Assembly (NCBI RefSeq): GCF_001618145.1
Contig: NZ_LQNF01000003.1
Span: 247,844-311,843, forward strand
Length of the DNA stretch: 64,000 nt
Source: Oceanobacillus damuensis
Lineage (GTDB): Bacteria; Bacillota; Bacilli; Bacillales; Amphibacillaceae
Reading direction: 5' to 3'
The first letter of the stretch is position 1. Every line of letters begins with the position of its first letter. Made by a program: the position numbers and the translations under genes. The notes beneath the pieces are model-generated. The model ran no database searches and was not told the origin of the DNA. It worked only from the letters and a program-made list of their open reading frames with translations. Shown piece by piece: positions 43,564 through 53,244 of the stretch.

Positions 43564-45108
43564 TCAACTTTCACGTACAGATTCACTATACAAGAAAATC
43601 AATTCAATCGTTTTTCCGAGGTTTTTCTCCAAATGCTTTTTCTGTTTTTCTGCCTGATATTGTTCTGGCTTGTAATCTTTATTGCAATGCAGTGTCAGTG
43701 TAATCGTTTCATTTCCAATCTCCAATTCAAAATCATCGATTACTTTTCTGTTGGTGGCGTCCAGACAGTAAGTGAATTTGAGCAGGGATCCTAGCATATC
43801 CAACTTTTTTCTTTCCTTCTTCAGAAACCAGTGCTTGTATGGCCCGATAAACTGCTTGAAAACCGTTTTGTTTTTATAGGATGCAATTAATGCCATTTTC
43901 AGACGTTCAAGATGCATCAGCCCATCAATGGTGCGGTTTGCAAGTAAGTAAAATGTATGCTGTGGACTGGATTCTGAGTCGATGTATTCTCCCAGGTTAT
44001 AAACATAGCAGGCTCGCTCAAGAAGAATCCAATCTTCTTTCGTCAGTGAACCGATTCCTTTGGCTTGCAGTCCCTTAAAAAGCTTTTCGGTGATAAACTG
44101 GATTTGATGAATGTGTTTGACATCAATATCGTATTCATAGATGAGCTCGACAATGCTATCCTCAAGCACGTTCGGGTATAGGTTTGTTTCGGTATTCTGA
44201 GATAAATATTCATAAAATACACCATCGCGCAGCCCTTTCCTGCTTAGGATAAAACTATCAGCGTCTACAGCCTCGTACAGATTAAGGAAAACACAGGAAG
44301 CAGGTAATATTGTGTCAGCGCGGTCTTTTGAAAGACCTTCAACTTTTTCCAAATCTTCCTTACTAAGGCTAGAAAGAGAGGCAATAATATGTGCTATATC
44401 ACTGCCATTCATCTGGTATTGATGGAGCCCTGCAAGTGGATATGCTTTCATATTCTGATCGATTTGAGCAAGGTTACGGGCACTTCCGCCGATACCGATC
44501 AAAGGAACAGCCTTATTTTGCAGCCAGTCCAGTGTTTGAAATTGTTCCTGGAGATAACCTCGTAACTTTGTCATCGCTTTCTCGGTTGATTTGGTATTCG
44601 TAAAGAATTCTTTCAATGTCAGAGCACCAAATGGAAAACTGTGATAATGCTTTAGAATACGATCCTTGAAATAGGTCACTTCCGTACTGCCACCACCAAT
44701 ATCTATGGTTATTCCTTCTGTGATGGAAGTGGAATTTACAACAGAAAGATAACCGTAAAAAGCTTCTTCCTTTTCCGAAAGAATGCGCATATCCCAACCA
44801 ATTTCTTTCTTGACAACTTCTTTGATTTCTTCTTTATTCCTTGCCTGACGGATTGTTGCGGTCGCTATACAGGCAAACTTAGTCAGCTTATATGTTTCGC
44901 TTACATTTTTAAAGCTTTTTAACGTCGTAATGAGTTTCTTGATACCTTCTTCACTTAGATAGCCATCTTCATCGAGGTAGTTACGCAGTCGGGCTACAGC
45001 TTTTACATTTTCTACTTCATGCAGACGTCCTGACTTCTGCTGCGAATATACGACCAGTCGCATTGTATTCGAACCTATGTCTATTATGGAGTAGTAACTT
45101 TTAATCAT
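43564..45108 (-). CDS. ppx: Exopolyphosphatase (Ppx/GppA family)
   Basis: A 514-residue Ppx/GppA phosphatase of the ASKHA fold. It has the phosphate-1 loop IDIGSNTMRLVVY near residue 9, the IDIGGGSTEVTYF loop near 138, FPFGALTLKE and GIGGSARNLA. The C-terminal HD-like part follows. It hydrolyses terminal phosphate from polyphosphate and possibly pppGpp. An extended -10 promoter (TGATATACT, minus strand, about 45149-45141) lies 30-40 bases upstream. Co-location with ppk links polyphosphate synthesis and breakdown. Confidence 0.93.
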   Translation of the reverse strand: MIKSYYSIIDIGSNTMRLVVYSQQKSGRLHEVENVKAVARLRNYLDEDGYLSEEGIKKLITTLKSFKNVSETYKLTKFACIATATIRQARNKEEIKEVVKKEIGWDMRILSEKEEAFYGYLSVVNSTSITEGITIDIGGGSTEVTYFKDRILKHYHSFPFGALTLKEFFTNTKSTEKAMTKLRGYLQEQFQTLDWLQNKAVPLIGIGGSARNLAQIDQNMKAYPLAGLHQYQMNGSDIAHIIASLSSLSKEDLEKVEGLSKDRADTILPASCVFLNLYEAVDADSFILSRKGLRDGVFYEYLSQNTETNLYPNVLEDSIVELIYEYDIDVKHIHQIQFITEKLFKGLQAKGIGSLTKEDWILLERACYVYNLGEYIDSESSPQHTFYLLANRTIDGLMHLERLKMALIASYKNKTVFKQFIGPYKHWFLKKERKKLDMLGSLLKFTYCLDATNRKVIDDFELEIGNETITLTLHCNKDYKPEQYQAEKQKKHLEKNLGKTIELIFLYSESVRES

Positions 45109-45196
45109 CTTATCACCAGTTTCTTTCTGTAGTTAATAAAAGTATATCACAGCTAAATGTGCAAAGAAAAAGCCATGTGTTGACGGATATGGTGTT

Positions 45197-45224
45197 CACA
45201 TTAATCTGGGCATGACATAAAATA
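45197..45224 (+). promoter_or_regulatory. Candidate sporulation (sigma-K-like) promoter
   Basis: CACA at 45197-45200 and CATAAAATA at 45216-45224 are 15 bases apart. They fit the sigma-K pattern (AC at -35, CATAnnnTA at -10). This would give a 20-base leader before the TTG start. The match is short, so it may be chance. Confidence 0.35.
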
Positions 45225-45251
45225 TAAAAAATATCGAAAGGATGTGTCGAT

Positions 45252-46301
45252 TTGTCCAATCAAAGATATTATGTGAACGGGAACACGGCTGAAGGCCTTC
45301 TAAACTTTTTACCCTCAAATATAGCAGACTTAAACCGAATTATCCTGTTAAAACATCCTTCAGAAACTGTAAAAACAGCAGTGATCAGACAGGCGATCCA
45401 AGATTGTGACTCCAAGTATGATTTGGAAATTCTAAAAAGCCCACTAGGTTTCAACTATCTGGATGGTGTCATTATTAGGGAGATATCCACAGCTGTTTTT
45501 ACAGACAGAATTGCCTCGAAAGAGCTAAAAAACACAATTGATTTTGATTTAAACAGCCTATTTGGAGTGAGTCAGGAAACGACCGATTATCATACAAAAA
45601 ACATGGAAAGCTTTCATACATTCGTAAATCATGCCCATCAAAACTTTGCGGTTGGTCTTAAAGTCCATGATGAACTTGAAGCAATTTATATAAAGGAAAT
45701 GGACTTTGAACGTGCGGACCAATTGGCAACTAATTTTATACATGATTTATTGCATAACAAGGATAAACAAAACAGACGAGCACATGTATATCACCGGTTT
45801 TTCGGTACCAATACTCCCGAGGGGGCAGTCAATGAAGTACCAAGCTTAATAGAGAGCATATCAAATGTATATTTTATTAAAGGGCGTGCAGGGACTGGGA
45901 AATCTACATTTATGAAAAAAATAGCAATAGCATGTGAACAGCATGGTTTTGATGTGGAAGTATATCATTGCAGTTTTGACCCGAACAGCCTTGATATGGT
46001 ACTTGTTGGTGAGCTTGATTTCTGTATTTTTGACAGTACAGATCCACATGAATTTTTCCCAAAACGAGTTGGAGAAACGATAATTGACTTATATGAAAAG
46101 ACTGTAACTCCCGGAACAGATGAGAAGTTTGCAGGACAGATTGATGCCATTAACCGTCGCTATAAAGCCTACATGAAAAAGGGAATTCAGGAATTACAAA
46201 AAGCTGGAATTTATTTTGAAGAAAATGAACAAAAATTCGGATACACAGAAGAGGAAGTCGCTCGAGCATATGGAGAATTAATGGTAGAAATGGGAGATTA
46301 A
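45252..46301 (+). CDS. Two-domain P-loop ATPase, N-terminal loop degenerate (PRK06851-like)
   Basis: A 349-residue protein with an internal duplication. The second half has an intact Walker A, FIKGRAGTGKST (residues 211-219 for the GxxxxGKST core), and a DFCIFDSTDPHEFFP block. The first half repeats the same layout (LLKHPSETVKTAVIRQ near residues 33-47) but its loop has lost the Gly-Lys-Ser/Thr residues. It resembles a widespread sporeformer ATPase family of unknown function. The TTG start has AAAGGA nine bases upstream. It precedes prkA on the same strand, so a sporulation or stress role is plausible. Confidence 0.8.
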   Translation: MSNQRYYVNGNTAEGLLNFLPSNIADLNRIILLKHPSETVKTAVIRQAIQDCDSKYDLEILKSPLGFNYLDGVIIREISTAVFTDRIASKELKNTIDFDLNSLFGVSQETTDYHTKNMESFHTFVNHAHQNFAVGLKVHDELEAIYIKEMDFERADQLATNFIHDLLHNKDKQNRRAHVYHRFFGTNTPEGAVNEVPSLIESISNVYFIKGRAGTGKSTFMKKIAIACEQHGFDVEVYHCSFDPNSLDMVLVGELDFCIFDSTDPHEFFPKRVGETIIDLYEKTVTPGTDEKFAGQIDAINRRYKAYMKKGIQELQKAGIYFEENEQKFGYTEEEVARAYGELMVEMGD

Positions 46302-46513
46302 CGGGCTATTTTTCTACTTTTTTATTCGATTGCAGCTAATGGGAGGACTGCTCCTAACCGCAAAAGCAGACAAAAAAACAGATATTATTTCCCGGGTAAT
46401 ACGATGTGTTGATTTATCGGTTGCGTCCGAATGCAAACCGATTCGTCAAAGCATGAAATGGGGTGTCCGTGCATAGGATGTATAAACCGCTGCATAGATG
46501 GAGGGAGTAATAT

Positions 46514-48409
46514 ATGAATATACTAAACAAGGTGAGAAACTATAGGGATGAAGAGAAACGACTGATGTGGGAAGGGACGTTTGCGGAATACCTGGAAATT
46601 GTGAAAGCGCAACCTGAAGTAGCTCAAACGGCTCATTCACGTGTATATAATATGATTAAAAGTTCTGGTGTTACGGAAAGGGATGGACAAAAGATGTTCC
46701 ATTTCTTTGGGGAAGGAATTTTTGGACTGGAAACGGCAATTGAACGTCTGGTAGAGGAGTATTTCCATCCTGCTGCCAAAAGGCTGGATGTCAGAAAGCG
46801 GATATTATTGCTGATGGGACCTGTAAGTGGAGGTAAATCAACAATTGTAAGTATGTTGAAGAGGGGTTTGGAACAATATTCACGTACAGATGAAGGGGCC
46901 GTCTATGCGATAAAAGGCTGTCCAATGCATGAAGATCCGCTCCATTTAATTCCACATCATTTACGTGACGATTTCTTTGAAGAATATGGAATCCGGATTG
47001 AAGGAAGTCTTTCTCCACTGAACACAATGCGGCTCGAGAAGGAATATGGAGGCCGGATTGAAGATGTGAGAGTGGAACGAATCTTTTTCTCCGAAGATAA
47101 GCGTGTTGGAATTGGAACATTCAGTCCTTCTGATCCGAAATCACAGGATATTGCCGATCTGACAGGCAGTATTGATTTCTCAACCATTGCCGAGTTTGGT
47201 TCTGAATCAGATCCTAGAGCCTATCGGTTTGACGGGGAGCTGAATAAAGCGAATCGCGGAATGATGGAATTTCAGGAGATTCTGAAAAGTGATGAGAAAT
47301 TTCTTTGGCATTTATTATCACTGACACAGGAAGGGAATTTCAAAGCGGGCAGATTCGCCTTAATTTCGGCCGATGAGCTCATCGTTGCGCACACGAATGA
47401 ATCAGAATACCGCTCTTTTATAGCAAATAAGAAAAACGAAGCACTTCATTCAAGAATGATTGTTATGCCAATTCCTTATAACCTTCGAGTAAGTCAGGAA
47501 GAACGAATTTATGAAAAAATGATTAAGGAAAGTGATATTTCTAATGTCCATGTGGCACCACATGCTTTACGAGCGGCGGCAATATTCTCGATTTTAACGA
47601 GACTTCGAGAATCAAAGAAGCAAGGGATCGACCTCGTTAAGAAAATGCGGCTTTATGACGGGGAAAGTGTCGAAGGCTTTAACCAAATTGATACCGAAGA
47701 ACTGAAAAAGGAATTCCAGGATGAAGGAATGGGAGGAATCGATCCACGGTATGTAATCAACCGTATATCTTCCACTATTATCCGTAAAGAAGTTCCATCA
47801 ATCAATGCACTGGATGTATTGCGTTCCTTGAAGGACGGACTTGACCAGCACCCGTCCATTTCAAAGGATGACCTGGAAAAATACATGAACTTCATTGCAG
47901 TTGCAAGAAGAGAATATGATGAAATAGCGAAGAAGGAAGTACAAAAAGCGTTTGTTTACTCCTATGAAGAATCGGCTAAAACATTGATGGATAACTATCT
48001 TGATAATGTGGAAGCATACTGCAATAAAAATAAACTGAAAGATCCACTAACAGGTGAAGAAATGAATCCGGATGAAAAGCTGATGCGCTCCATTGAAGAG
48101 CAAATCGGCATTTCGGAAAATGCAAAAAAAGCATTTCGTGAGGAAATCCTTATCCGACTTTCAGCATATGCGAGAAAAGGAAAGCGCTTTGACTATAATT
48201 CACATGAGCGCCTGCGCGAAGCTATTCAAAAGAAGCTATTTGCTGATTTGAAGGACGTTGTGAAAATAACTACCTCATCGAAAACGCCGGATGAATCCCA
48301 ATTGAAAAAAGTGAATGAAGTGATAGCGCGTTTAATTGACGAACATGGCTATAATTCCATTTCGGCAAATGAATTGCTACGTTATGTTGGAAGTCTTTTA
48401 AATCGCTGA
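46514..48409 (+). CDS. prkA: Serine protein kinase PrkA
   Basis: A 631-residue PrkA (YeaG) protein. The N-terminal AAA+ domain has Walker A GPVSGGKST (residues 102-110) and the GCPMHEDPLHLIP block; the C-terminal third is the PrkA-specific kinase-like domain. In Bacillus subtilis PrkA affects sporulation; the E. coli orthologue acts in starvation and stress with YeaH. GGAGGGAG lies before the ATG and a terminator follows the stop. The yhbH and spoVR genes follow within 4 kb, recreating the yeaG-yeaH-ycgB association. Confidence 0.95.
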   Translation: MNILNKVRNYRDEEKRLMWEGTFAEYLEIVKAQPEVAQTAHSRVYNMIKSSGVTERDGQKMFHFFGEGIFGLETAIERLVEEYFHPAAKRLDVRKRILLLMGPVSGGKSTIVSMLKRGLEQYSRTDEGAVYAIKGCPMHEDPLHLIPHHLRDDFFEEYGIRIEGSLSPLNTMRLEKEYGGRIEDVRVERIFFSEDKRVGIGTFSPSDPKSQDIADLTGSIDFSTIAEFGSESDPRAYRFDGELNKANRGMMEFQEILKSDEKFLWHLLSLTQEGNFKAGRFALISADELIVAHTNESEYRSFIANKKNEALHSRMIVMPIPYNLRVSQEERIYEKMIKESDISNVHVAPHALRAAAIFSILTRLRESKKQGIDLVKKMRLYDGESVEGFNQIDTEELKKEFQDEGMGGIDPRYVINRISSTIIRKEVPSINALDVLRSLKDGLDQHPSISKDDLEKYMNFIAVARREYDEIAKKEVQKAFVYSYEESAKTLMDNYLDNVEAYCNKNKLKDPLTGEEMNPDEKLMRSIEEQIGISENAKKAFREEILIRLSAYARKGKRFDYNSHERLREAIQKKLFADLKDVVKITTSSKTPDESQLKKVNEVIARLIDEHGYNSISANELLRYVGSLLNR

Positions 48410-48424
48410 CCGGATATAGACTGC

Positions 48425-48456
48425 AGGACTAACGCCAATGTTAGTCCTTTTTTTTC
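48425..48456 (+). terminator. Rho-independent terminator after prkA
   Basis: GGACTAAC and GTTAGTCC form a perfect eight-bp stem with a six-base loop, followed by T8. Confidence 0.92.
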
Positions 48457-48560
48457 TTTTGGAAAAGGAATTTTTGTAAATAACTTGTTTTAAGTTGCAT
48501 AGTATAAAGAAAGTAAATAGAAATAAAGACAGAAAATTTAAATAATAGGAGAGGATAGAA

Positions 48561-49733
48561 ATGCAGAAAAAGCAAGAGCCTCATTTTGTTGTCTCCCAGG
48601 AAAACTGGTCTCTCCATCGTAAAGGTTATCAAGATCAACAAAGGCATATTGATAAAGTGAAGGATGCGATTAAAAATAATTTACCGGATTTAATCAGTGA
48701 AGAAAACATCATCATGTCAAATGGAAAAGACGTTATTAAAATTCCCATTCGATCATTGGATGAATACAAGATTCGTTATAACTATGACAAATCAAAGCAT
48801 GTAGGTCAGGGAAATGGAGATTCGGAGGTTGGGGACGTAATTGCAAGGGATCCGAATGCAGGATCAAAAGGACAAAATGGTTCAGGAAGTGGCAGGAAAG
48901 CAGGAGATAAACCCGGAAGTGATTACTACGAAACAGAGGTATCCATTGCTGAAATTGAAGAAGCACTTTTCTCTGAACTGGAACTGCCGAACCTTAGGCA
49001 GAAGGAACCTGCAGAAATAACTACCGAGAAAGTTGAATTTAACGATGTCCGAAAGAAGGGACTAATGGGGAATGTCGATAAAAAGCGGACAATTTTGACA
49101 GCATTAAAGCGAAACGCACGAGAGGGAAAGGCGGCAATTACTCCCATCCATAATGATGATTTGCGATTTAAAACCTGGAATGAAGTAATCAAACGGGAAT
49201 CGAAAGCAGTTGTCATTGCAATGATGGATACGAGTGCATCGATGGGTACCTTTGAGAAGTATATGGCCAGAAGTTTTTTCTTCTGGATGAATCGTTTCTT
49301 ACGTACAAAATATGAAACCGTCGAATTTGAATTTATCGCCCATCATACGGAAGCCAAAGTAGTTACAGAGGAAGCATTCTTCTCGAAAGGAGAAAGTGGT
49401 GGGACGATATGTTCTTCCGCATATATGAAAGCTCTGGAGGTCATTCAGGATAAATTCAGTCCATCCCGTTATAATATATATCCTTTTCATTTCTCGGATG
49501 GAGAAAACATCACTTCCGATAATGCGAAATGCATTGAATTGGTAAATGAAATCATGGAACTCTCCAATATGTTCGGTTATGGGGAAGTTAATGGATATAA
49601 TCGTTACTCCACATTGATGAATGCTTATAAAAAAATCGACGATCCGAAATTCCGTCACTATATATTGAAGGAAAAGGGCGATGTATATCACGCGATGAAG
49701 AGTTTCTTTCACAAGGATACAGCAGCGGTATAG
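48561..49733 (+). CDS. yhbH: DUF444/VWA-like sporulation protein YhbH
   Basis: A 390-residue YhbH (YeaH) protein. After a Gly/Ser-rich low-complexity region (about 83-120), a von Willebrand A-like domain begins, with MIDAS motif DTSASMG (residues 223-229). It is the usual partner of PrkA. TAGGAGAGG precedes the ATG. Upstream, CATAGTATA at 48498-48506 resembles a mother-cell sigma (E/K) -10 element, in line with the sigma-E control known for the Bacillus subtilis gene; the -35 match is weak. Confidence 0.93.
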   Translation: MQKKQEPHFVVSQENWSLHRKGYQDQQRHIDKVKDAIKNNLPDLISEENIIMSNGKDVIKIPIRSLDEYKIRYNYDKSKHVGQGNGDSEVGDVIARDPNAGSKGQNGSGSGRKAGDKPGSDYYETEVSIAEIEEALFSELELPNLRQKEPAEITTEKVEFNDVRKKGLMGNVDKKRTILTALKRNAREGKAAITPIHNDDLRFKTWNEVIKRESKAVVIAMMDTSASMGTFEKYMARSFFFWMNRFLRTKYETVEFEFIAHHTEAKVVTEEAFFSKGESGGTICSSAYMKALEVIQDKFSPSRYNIYPFHFSDGENITSDNAKCIELVNEIMELSNMFGYGEVNGYNRYSTLMNAYKKIDDPKFRHYILKEKGDVYHAMKSFFHKDTAAV

Positions 49734-49760
49734 TCACTCTGAAGCTTTGTAACGCAAATA

Positions 49761-49790
49761 GGAGAATCCCCCACATTCAGGGGATTCTCC
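49761..49790. terminator. Hairpin terminator between yhbH and a convergent gene
   Basis: GGAGAATCCCC and GGGGATTCTCC form a perfect 11-bp stem. No strong T run follows on either strand, but its position between convergent genes suggests bidirectional termination. Confidence 0.75.
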
Positions 49791-49791
49791 A

Positions 49792-50139
49792 TTATTCTTC
49801 TTCAATCGTATAGGCAGCCCGTTCGGTAGCCAATGAGAAGGATGAACCATTAAATTCATAGCTGGTGCCTTCATCCAATGGTATTTCATAGAGTGGGGCA
49901 GGCATGGGCTCCATTTGTTCGTCTTCATTCTCTATTTCACCATCACCATTGAGTAATAGGGAATGTTCGGGTACATAATCATCGACCCGTCGTGTATTAT
50001 TTGAATAGGAAACGGATTTCAATTCCATTACAGTTTCATCAAGGTCATCGAGCTCCTGTTTGGTAATTTTTACGTTTTTTCCCGTCCAGGATTTTAGTTT
50101 TTCATTAAATTCTTCAATTGTTAAAGATTGCTGTCCCAT
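49792..50139 (-). CDS. Hypothetical acidic protein, 115 aa
   Basis: I do not recognise this family. The protein starts MGQQSLTIEEFNEKLKSW, at an ATG with GGAGGG on the minus strand just upstream; an earlier in-frame start lacks such a site. It is acidic, with a NEDEQMEPMPAPLYEIPLDEG stretch and no membrane segment or Cys. It lies convergent to yhbH and divergent from spoVR. The clear ribosome site and consistent composition support a real gene. Confidence 0.7.
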   Translation of the reverse strand: MGQQSLTIEEFNEKLKSWTGKNVKITKQELDDLDETVMELKSVSYSNNTRRVDDYVPEHSLLLNGDGEIENEDEQMEPMPAPLYEIPLDEGTSYEFNGSSFSLATERAAYTIEEE

Positions 50140-50255
50140 AAGAATCCCTCCTGCTTTTAGTTTACCCGGAAATCGCCCATCATACACTCCAACCTATTTT
50201 TTGGGGACATTATTTACAGGACGAATCATAAACTGTATAAAGCACTTCTGGGGGG

Positions 50256-51674
50256 ATGAATGTGGAACAGACAAAAGAACTGAGTCGTGCAATAGAGGAG
50301 ATCACTGAAATAGCTTCCGGATTCGGGCTGGATTTCTATCCAATGCGTTATGAAGTCTGCCCTGCAGATATTATATATACATTTGGAGCATATGGCATGC
50401 CAACGAGATTCACGCATTGGAGTTTTGGAAAGCAGTTCCATAAAATGAAACTACAATATGATTTGGGGCTAAGTCAGATATATGAGCTTGTCATCAACTC
50501 GGACCCTTGCTATGCATTCTTGCTTGATACGAACAGTCTGATTCAGAACAAGCTGATCATCGCACATGTGCTGGCACATTGTGATTTTTTCAAAAATAAT
50601 GTTCGTTTTTCGAATACGAGAAGAGATATGGTGGAAAGTATGACAGCCACTGCAGAACGCATTGCCGACTATGAAATGACTTATGGGAAAGAGGAAGTCG
50701 AGAGTTTTCTGGATGCAGTCTTATCGATTCAGGAGCATATCGACCCATCGATTGTTCGTTCCAAACTGCCTGCAGATGGGGAAGAAGACACTGAGAAAAA
50801 AGATAATCCTAAAGCAAAGTCGCAGTATGACGATTTGTGGGGACTGGATGAAAAGCCTGCAGTGGAAAAACCAAAAACGCGCAGGAAAACAAAAAAGCTC
50901 CCTCCTAAGCCTGAGAAAGATATTTTATTATTTATTGAAGAGCATAGCAGAGAATTGGAGGACTGGCAACGCGATATTCTGACAATGATGCGTGAGGAAA
51001 TGCTTTATTTTTGGCCACAGCTTGAGACGAAAATCATGAACGAGGGCTGGGCTTCGTATTGGCATCAGCGTATATTACGGGAAATGGATTTAAGCACAAG
51101 TGAAACCATTGAGTTTTCCAAGTTGAATGCCGGAGTTGTGCAGCCATCGAAAACATCCATTAACCCATATTATTTAGGTTTAAAAATATTTGAAGATATT
51201 GAGGAGCGATATAATAATCCAACCGAAGAGATGCAGCGCCTCGGGTATAAGCCGAATGCAGGCAGGGAGAAGATTTTTGAAGTACGGGAGATCGAATCCG
51301 ATATTTCGTTCATTCGGAACTATTTAACGAAGGAACTCGTTCAGCAAGAGGATATGTATTTATTTGAGAAGAAGGGCCGAGACTACCGGATTACGGAGAA
51401 GGATTATGAGCAGGTCAGAGATCAGCTCATTTCCATGCGCGTCAATGGAGGCTTTCCGTATATCGTTGTAGAAAACGGGGATTATTTAAGAAACGGCGAG
51501 CTGTATCTCGTGCATGGATATGAGGACATTGAACTCGATATCAACTATTTGGAGCATGTGCTGCCATACATTTACCAGTTATGGGGGAAAACAGTTCATA
51601 TGGAGACAACGGTTGAAGGAAGAGAGACGGTTTTTTCATATGACGGCAAGGAAATGTCAAAGCGGCATGTATAA
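50256..51674 (+). CDS. spoVR: Stage V sporulation protein R
   Basis: A 472-residue SpoVR (YcgB) protein. Hallmarks are [32 protein letters not shown] near the N-terminus, [12 protein letters not shown], and [12 protein letters not shown] in the middle, all typical and rich in His and Trp. SpoVR is needed for normal spore cortex in Bacillus and works in the same stress circuit as PrkA and YhbH. The ATG at 50256 touches the GGGGGG site, so the GTG at 50262 may be the true start. A strong terminator follows. Confidence 0.94.
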   Translation: MNVEQTKELSRAIEEITEIASGFGLDFYPMRYEVCPADIIYTFGAYGMPTRFTHWSFGKQFHKMKLQYDLGLSQIYELVINSDPCYAFLLDTNSLIQNKLIIAHVLAHCDFFKNNVRFSNTRRDMVESMTATAERIADYEMTYGKEEVESFLDAVLSIQEHIDPSIVRSKLPADGEEDTEKKDNPKAKSQYDDLWGLDEKPAVEKPKTRRKTKKLPPKPEKDILLFIEEHSRELEDWQRDILTMMREEMLYFWPQLETKIMNEGWASYWHQRILREMDLSTSETIEFSKLNAGVVQPSKTSINPYYLGLKIFEDIEERYNNPTEEMQRLGYKPNAGREKIFEVREIESDISFIRNYLTKELVQQEDMYLFEKKGRDYRITEKDYEQVRDQLISMRVNGGFPYIVVENGDYLRNGELYLVHGYEDIELDINYLEHVLPYIYQLWGKTVHMETTVEGRETVFSYDGKEMSKRHV

Positions 51675-51682
51675 TGTAAGTG

Positions 51683-51731
51683 AAAGAGCTTGAACCTGGA
51701 GACACCAGAATCAAGCTCTTTACTTTTTTCG
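51683..51731 (+). terminator. Rho-independent terminator after spoVR
   Basis: AAAGAGCTTGA pairs with TCAAGCTCTTT, with an inner CTGG/CCAG pair, followed by TACTTTTTT. Confidence 0.88.
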
Positions 51732-51797
51732 ACAAATTTCGGGCGGTGCCTGGCACTGTTCGGTTTTCGACATAATTCGGGGAGTGCCAGTTGAACC
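51726..51797. repeat. Tandem copies of a GTGCCTGGCAC-type repeat
   Basis: Two related units stand in tandem: TTCGACAAATTTCGGGCGG followed by TGCCTGGCACT, and TTCGACATAATTCGGGGAG followed by TGCCAG. Similar short sequences are scattered beside terminators in many Bacillaceae genomes. No coding potential is seen. Confidence 0.6.
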
Positions 51798-52825
51798 TAT
51801 TTTTCTTTTTTGGTTTTTTTGCTGAAATGTTCGTACAGGGATTTTAATGAATTGGCGTCGAGCTCGATATTATTTTCGTAGGCATATTTGATTGCATAGC
51901 CTAATGTCAGGGTCATTCCGCCTGCAATGCTTCCTCCGGCAACAGAGCCTGCCCCAGGAACAAATTTGACAACCTGACGAAACAAGGTTTTGCCAATATT
52001 CCCTGTAATGGTGGCAATCGCTAATTCTCTTGCTCTTTCTTTGGAAAGGGGCTTTTCATATAGGGCGGCCAATTTGACCATCAGTCCAACCTGAATCCCT
52101 GTCAGCGGAATGAAGTCGGAACCAGGCAATGGAGCGGCACCAACTGCTGTAGCGGAACCGGAAGCCCCTAGGATCCACTTATTGGCTATCGGAGATTTTT
52201 CCTTGATAAGCCTGGCAAATTGGATTTCTTTACTCTTTTTTTTAAGGATTTCCAAAATCTCATTTCTCAGTTTATCAATATTTTCACCAGTCCGTGAAGA
52301 TATTGGCACTACTTTATATTTATGGTTCGTATTTTGTTTCACGTAATGGATAAGACCTGGTATATCATCTGCAGCATCGATCTTATTTAATACAAAAAGA
52401 ATGTTTTTATTCGCTTTGGAAATCAGCTCAAATGATTTTCTCTCCCCATCGGAAAAGACAGTACCTACAGCATTCAGGAAAAATAAAATAACATCAGCAT
52501 CTTTGTAGAACTTCATTGTTTCCTGGGAATTTTCATTATTTATATCATCAAGCCCTGGTGTATCAGCAAAAATAATTTTTTCCCGATATACAAAGCGATC
52601 AATTCCAGTGGTTTCGCCCGGTTTTGCTCCTACCATGGCAACCTCATCACCAATGATTTGATTGATTGTGGAGGATTTGCCGGTGTTCACATCCCCGATC
52701 ATGGCAAATAATATTTCTTCTTCCAGCTGTTCATTGACTCTGTTTGTTTCCTGCTCGTATGCTTTTTCGAATTCTTGTTCATCAAATTCCTGTCCATTGG
52801 ATTCTCGTTCGTTGAATTCTGCCAA
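51797..52825 (-). CDS. Era-like GTPase with C-terminal DUF697-type membrane-binding domain
   Basis: A 342-residue protein. The N-terminal GTPase has G1 GDVNTGKSS (residues 44-52), a TTGIDR switch I, G3 DTPGLDD, G4 NKID and a G5-like SSRTGE. The C-terminal half has hydrophobic glycine-rich segments (GASGSATAVGAAPLPGSDFIPLTGIQVGLM) typical of DUF697 proteins. It may act at the membrane, but its role is unknown. The TTG at 52825 is chosen because AAGGAGA lies about ten bases upstream; the GTG at 52834 abuts that site. Confidence 0.85.
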   Translation of the reverse strand: MAEFNERESNGQEFDEQEFEKAYEQETNRVNEQLEEEILFAMIGDVNTGKSSTINQIIGDEVAMVGAKPGETTGIDRFVYREKIIFADTPGLDDINNENSQETMKFYKDADVILFFLNAVGTVFSDGERKSFELISKANKNILFVLNKIDAADDIPGLIHYVKQNTNHKYKVVPISSRTGENIDKLRNEILEILKKKSKEIQFARLIKEKSPIANKWILGASGSATAVGAAPLPGSDFIPLTGIQVGLMVKLAALYEKPLSKERARELAIATITGNIGKTLFRQVVKFVPGAGSVAGGSIAGGMTLTLGYAIKYAYENNIELDANSLKSLYEHFSKKTKKEK

Positions 52826-53244
52826 GACAACCACTCTCCTTGTTCTTTATATTACCAAATTAGCCGTTTTGAAACACGCATTTATCAAAAGGGATAGAAA
52901 AAGCTTTAGACGGTAACAAGAATATAAAGTTTTATTGAAAAATCACTGTCCCGTGGAAAGTGACATATTCAGCCTTGGAGCTGGATAGCTACATCCTATG
53001 TGCTCCTAATAATGCAGTAGCAGCATATGTATTGTTGCAAATGATAGTATTTTTGTACGTTCTGATGTATAACTATATTGTATGAAACTGTTATTGAAAT
53101 TCCCAATTCCATTTAATTATTTGAAGCGATTTCATTGACAGTTATTTGTTTGGGCAGTAACCTAATAGTAAGCAGTGATTATTTTATAAAAGCAGACATA
53201 GCTTCTTTAAGTTAGGATTAAAAATATAAAGTGAGGCGAAAAAC
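52826..53244 (+). promoter_or_regulatory. Gene-free stretch with candidate larE promoter
   Basis: No gene is seen in these 419 bases between divergent genes. TTGACA at 53134-53139 and TAACCT at 53157-53162, 17 bases apart, form a plausible sigma-A promoter about 80 bases before larE. A GGAGC...GCTCC pairing near 52976-53007 has no recognised function. Confidence 0.45.

Noticed and set aside
51541..51756. Minus-strand open frame ending spoVR
   Set aside because: It reads the complement of spoVR, its terminator and the GTGCCTGGCAC repeat; no ribosome site.
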